This document shows, one piece after another, positions 14,456 through 16,359 of a stretch of DNA of 16,359 bases; the stretch's first letter is position 1; every line of letters begins with the position of its first letter. The notes beneath the pieces are model-generated. The model was not told the origin of the DNA. It worked only from the letters and a program-made list of their open reading frames with translations, and made no database searches. The stretch is from DATJZH01 sp035499215 (lineage in GTDB: Bacteria; Actinomycetota; Actinomycetes; Streptosporangiales; Streptosporangiaceae), in assembly GCA_035499215.1 (NCBI GenBank), contig DATJZH010000065.1, forward strand, positions 1 through 16,359, written 5' to 3'. The position numbers and the translations under genes are program-made.

Positions 14456-14656
14456 GTGCTGCGCGCCGCCGAAGAGGAGGACCGCCAGGTGATCTTCACG
14501 TTCCTGTTCTACGGTGGCGAGGCCGCCGAATGGCAGATGGAGCCGATCCTGGCCCGGGCCCCGGGGGCAGAGGGCGCCCGGCGTGCCCTGGAGGACATGC
14601 TCGCGATGATGAAGGGCCTGCAGCATGGCTGGGAGATGACCCCGTCGACCTGGTGA
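14456..14656 (+). CDS. Short ORF of unknown function, probably truncated at its start
   Basis: From GTG 14456 a 66-residue frame reads VLRAAEEEDRQVIFTFLFYG, then GEAAEWQMEPILARAPG, and ends HGWEMTPSTW. Codon use is strongly coding (nearly all third positions G or C) and the protein is acidic and helical. The frame stays open upstream to a TTG at 14333, but that part overlaps the minus-strand gene remnant and looks non-coding before about 14430, so the true N-terminus may be lost. I do not recognise the family. It is followed 52 nt later by another, broken plus-strand gene. Confidence 0.45.
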   Translation: MLRAAEEEDRQVIFTFLFYGGEAAEWQMEPILARAPGAEGARRALEDMLAMMKGLQHGWEMTPSTW

Positions 14657-14708
14657 GCTAGCAGTTTCGGCTGGTTCAGCTTCTTGCCAGAAGGCCGGCG
14701 AGCTGTGC

Positions 14709-15059
14709 GTGACCGAGCTGGCCGCGGTGATCTGGGCGGTGCAGATGTCCATCGTGGAGTTCCAGCCGCGAACTCCCGGCGGGCCGGTACCGAGCGGCCC
14801 GGCAGTGGCGCATCAAACTGGATCCTGGGCCGGGCAGCGGGTTCGGCGCCGTGTACCGGGTCGCCCACGTCGTGCGCGACATATTCGCCGAGCGCGCCGA
14901 GCTGCTGCCTCCCCCGGAGCTCTGCGCCGCTGGCCCTGCGGATGGCCTACGCCTTGACCGCCGGCCTGGCCGGAGCGCAAGCGCGGGTCCTAGGCTGCGA
15001 TTCCGGAGCTTGCCGAAACGGTAGACCGCGGCGACGGCTACCACAATCTGGTCAGTTGA
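14709..15059 (+). pseudogene. Unidentified plus-strand gene broken by at least three frameshifts
   Basis: The coding signal moves through all three frames. From GTG 14709 it reads VTELAAVIWAVQMSIVEFQ; in the next frame RELPAGRYRAARQWRIKLDP, then AVYRVAHVVRDIFAERAELL; in the third LRMAYALTAGLAGA; and back in the first frame AIPELAETVDRGDGYHNLVS, ending at TGA 15057-15059. Joined together the protein would be about 117 residues, a plausible small helical protein, but I cannot assign a family. Its stop is 4 nt from the convergent stop of the membrane-protein gene. Confidence 0.5.
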
Positions 15060-15062
15060 GAG

Positions 15063-15863
15063 TCAAGAGGCGCGGTGCAAGCGCTCTTGGTCTGCAGTTT
15101 GCAGCGCATGCTCCGCGTCTTTGCCGGGTGCGGGCACGGTCGCGCCGGAGGGCGGTCCTGCGTGCCAGAATGCCTTGCTGAGCGGGATGCAGACGATGGG
15201 CCAGACGATCGCGTAGCCAATGATCCCGATCTGGCGCAGGGCAATGTGATTGACGGCCGGGCCGATGACGCCCACCAGGCACATCGCGCCGGCGATCAGC
15301 AGGCCGTTGCGTGCCGCCGCATGCCCCGCCGCGTGGAACACCGGAGCCGCGAAGAGCAGGGCCAGGCCGAAGAAGATGTCCCACGCGACAATGTCGACGC
15401 CGTAGAGCATCGATGGCCAATGCCAGTTGAACAGGTACTGGAACCCGTGGATCGCACTGGGGTCGATCCGGCGGACGACGGTGAGCTGCACCAGGTGCAC
15501 GGTCATCGTGAAGCCCGCTGCCAGCAGTATCCAGCCCAGAGCGGTCATGCTGTAGGTCTTGGTGCCTTCGGGCGCGCAGGCATGGATGACCACGGCCAGC
15601 AGCACCAGGACCGGCGCCATGACCAGGATCAGGACCTCCATGATGGCCAGGTAGGGGTCTTCGAGTGGCTTGCTGAGGTTCCCCATCGCGGCAAAGCCGG
15701 CCACCATGGTCACGGCATACGCGGCCCCGAAGGCGCACAGCGCCCGCGCCGACCACATGCCGATCCACCGATCAGTCGTGGTACCTCCCAAGCCCGCGGC
15801 GGTTCCCGTGCCCGCAGATCCGCCCGGTCCCTGCCCTCCTGGCCTGCGCTGGAGAATCCTCAT
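15063..15863 (-). CDS. Six-helix membrane protein of unknown function
   Basis: A 266-residue integral membrane protein. A Gly-rich polar N-terminus (1-33) is followed by about six hydrophobic helices, near 39-59, 72-95, 105-129, 152-172, 187-205 and 209-229, and a polar tail. His/Trp residues cluster in the loop around FNWHWPSMLYGVDIVAWD and there is a conserved-looking APVFHAAGHAAARN. I do not recognise the family; no transporter, enzyme or toxin motif stands out. ATG 15863 is chosen because GGAGG lies 7 nt upstream; the frame continues 15 codons further to a start without a ribosome site. Its codon use is like that of the intact genes, not the decayed region beside it, so it is probably functional. 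Confidence 0.8.
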   Translation of the reverse strand: MRILQRRPGGQGPGGSAGTGTAAGLGGTTTDRWIGMWSARALCAFGAAYAVTMVAGFAAMGNLSKPLEDPYLAIMEVLILVMAPVLVLLAVVIHACAPEGTKTYSMTALGWILLAAGFTMTVHLVQLTVVRRIDPSAIHGFQYLFNWHWPSMLYGVDIVAWDIFFGLALLFAAPVFHAAGHAAARNGLLIAGAMCLVGVIGPAVNHIALRQIGIIGYAIVWPIVCIPLSKAFWHAGPPSGATVPAPGKDAEHALQTADQERLHRAS

Positions 15864-16163
15864 GTGGCCACCTCCCATCCAAGCGCAGCCACCAGCGATC
15901 ATCGGCACGGCTTCGTCATCCGCCCAACGTTCCGGCAGGCGGCCGATGAATCATCGACGCGCAACCTGGCCAGCCGCGGGTAGGGCCGAACGACCTCCCT
16001 GACCAGGACCCCCGACCTGGCCTCCCGGCCCGATGCCCTGCCGTGGCGATGAACTGCTGACTTGCGCTCGGTGCCGGACAGCGCGCAAGGAAGGGTTTGT
16101 GAAAATTGGTGCCAGGTCAGTAGGACTCACGGCTCCAGGGGCAGTTGGCCGACTGCCCTCGGT
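15864..16163. other. Non-coding stretch between the membrane-protein gene and the insertion sequence
   Basis: No convincing gene in either strand. It should carry the promoter of the membrane-protein gene, but I see no clear -35/-10 pair. An imperfect dyad AGGGCC-GAACG-ACCT lies near 15982; it is too weak to call an operator. Confidence 0.4.
15871..15875 (-). promoter_or_regulatory. Ribosome binding site deciding the membrane-protein start
   Basis: GGAGG on the minus strand with a 7-nt spacer to ATG 15863; the longer in-frame start at 15908 has no such sequence. Confidence 0.7.
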
Positions 16164-16188
16164 GGGTCTGTCAAGCTAACGGTGTAAC
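16164..16188. repeat. Probable terminal inverted repeat of the IS256-type element
   Basis: The segment starting GGGTCTGTCAAGCTAACGG and ending GTGTAA is placed right after the transposase stop. Its match to the other terminus cannot be tested here. Confidence 0.5.
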
Positions 16189-16202
16189 TTTCTTCTCTGT
16201 TG

Positions 16203-16359
16203 TTACTTGCGTCCCGCGCTGAGGCGGCCGTCGAAGGTGATGTCGAAGGCGTTCAGGGCGGCCTTCCACCGGTTGGTCCACCGCTTGCGGCCCCGCCCGG
16301 TCGGGTCCAGGCTCATGATCGCCAGGTACAGGCACTTCAGGGCTGCCTGCTCGGTCGTT
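16203..16359 (-). CDS. IS256-family (mutator-type) transposase, C-terminal fragment in window
   Basis: The last 51 codons of a transposase are visible, ending at TAA 16205-16203. The sequence TEQAALKCLYLAIMSLDPTG, then GRKRWTNRWKAALNAFDITF and DGRLSAGRK, is characteristic of the C-terminal end of actinobacterial IS256 transposases, which move the element by a DDE mechanism. The catalytic residues lie outside the window, so intactness cannot be judged. Confidence 0.92.
   Translation of the reverse strand, partial: TTEQAALKCLYLAIMSLDPTGRGRKRWTNRWKAALNAFDITFDGRLSAGRK

Larger units (their letters stand above)
16164..16359 (-). mobile_element. 3' end of an IS256-family insertion sequence, cut by the right edge
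   Basis: The end of the transposase gene is followed by about 40 nt of non-coding sequence containing GGGTCTGTCAAGCTAACGG, which resembles the terminal inverted repeats of actinobacterial IS256 elements. The outer boundary near 16164 is an estimate, because the other end and the target duplication are outside the window. Confidence 0.7.

Noticed and set aside
15970..16000. DosR-like dyad upstream of the membrane-protein gene
   Set aside because: The arms match poorly and the expected GGGAC core is missing.
1..16359. tRNA genes, rRNA genes and CRISPR arrays
   Set aside because: I found no cloverleaf-like sequence, rRNA signature or regularly spaced repeat array anywhere in the window.

Overview
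The window comes from a high-GC actinobacterium: there is a strong G/C bias at third codon positions, GTG starts, many GTGA/ATGA overlaps and an actinobacterial-type IS256 transposase. I cannot name the genus. Most of the window is accessory DNA related to conjugation.

Left part (1-8812, all on the minus strand, read from right to left): a compact operon for a conjugative type IV secretion system of the Gram-positive type. The order is a TcpC/VirB8-like protein (7787-8812), a small two-helix membrane protein (7468-7725), a TcpE-like membrane protein fused to a degenerate MinD/ParA-like domain (5801-7420), a VirB4-like ATPase (3309-5804), a large VirB6-like membrane protein (610-3267) and a further single-helix protein cut by the window edge (1-595). 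This matches the core order of ICEBs1, Tn916 and the tcp locus of pCW3. Upstream of it (8813-9075) lie three TGTGAC hexamers and a 12-bp palindrome that could be its control region.

Middle (9076-12849): an intact oligopeptidase B-type S9 protease (minus strand) and a large serine recombinase (plus strand) are divergently arranged. Both have a TANNNT -10-like hexamer exactly 8 nt before the ATG, which suggests leaderless or nearly leaderless transcripts.

Right part (12850-15060): a decayed mobile-element remnant. On the minus strand four small overlapping genes can be traced. Three are broken by frameshifts, including the C-terminal part of a VirD4/TraD-like coupling protein; the last (68 aa) is intact. 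On the plus strand are a short ORF and an unidentified gene broken by at least three frameshifts. After this come a six-helix membrane protein of unknown function (15063-15863, minus) and, at the right edge, the end of an IS256-family insertion sequence.

As a whole the window looks like part of an integrative conjugative element or a composite of such elements: mating-pore genes, a site-specific recombinase, and a decayed second mobilisation module next to an IS. No relaxase and no intact coupling protein are visible, so a complete element would have to extend to the left. Many long reading frames opposite the real genes are high-GC artefacts and were left out.
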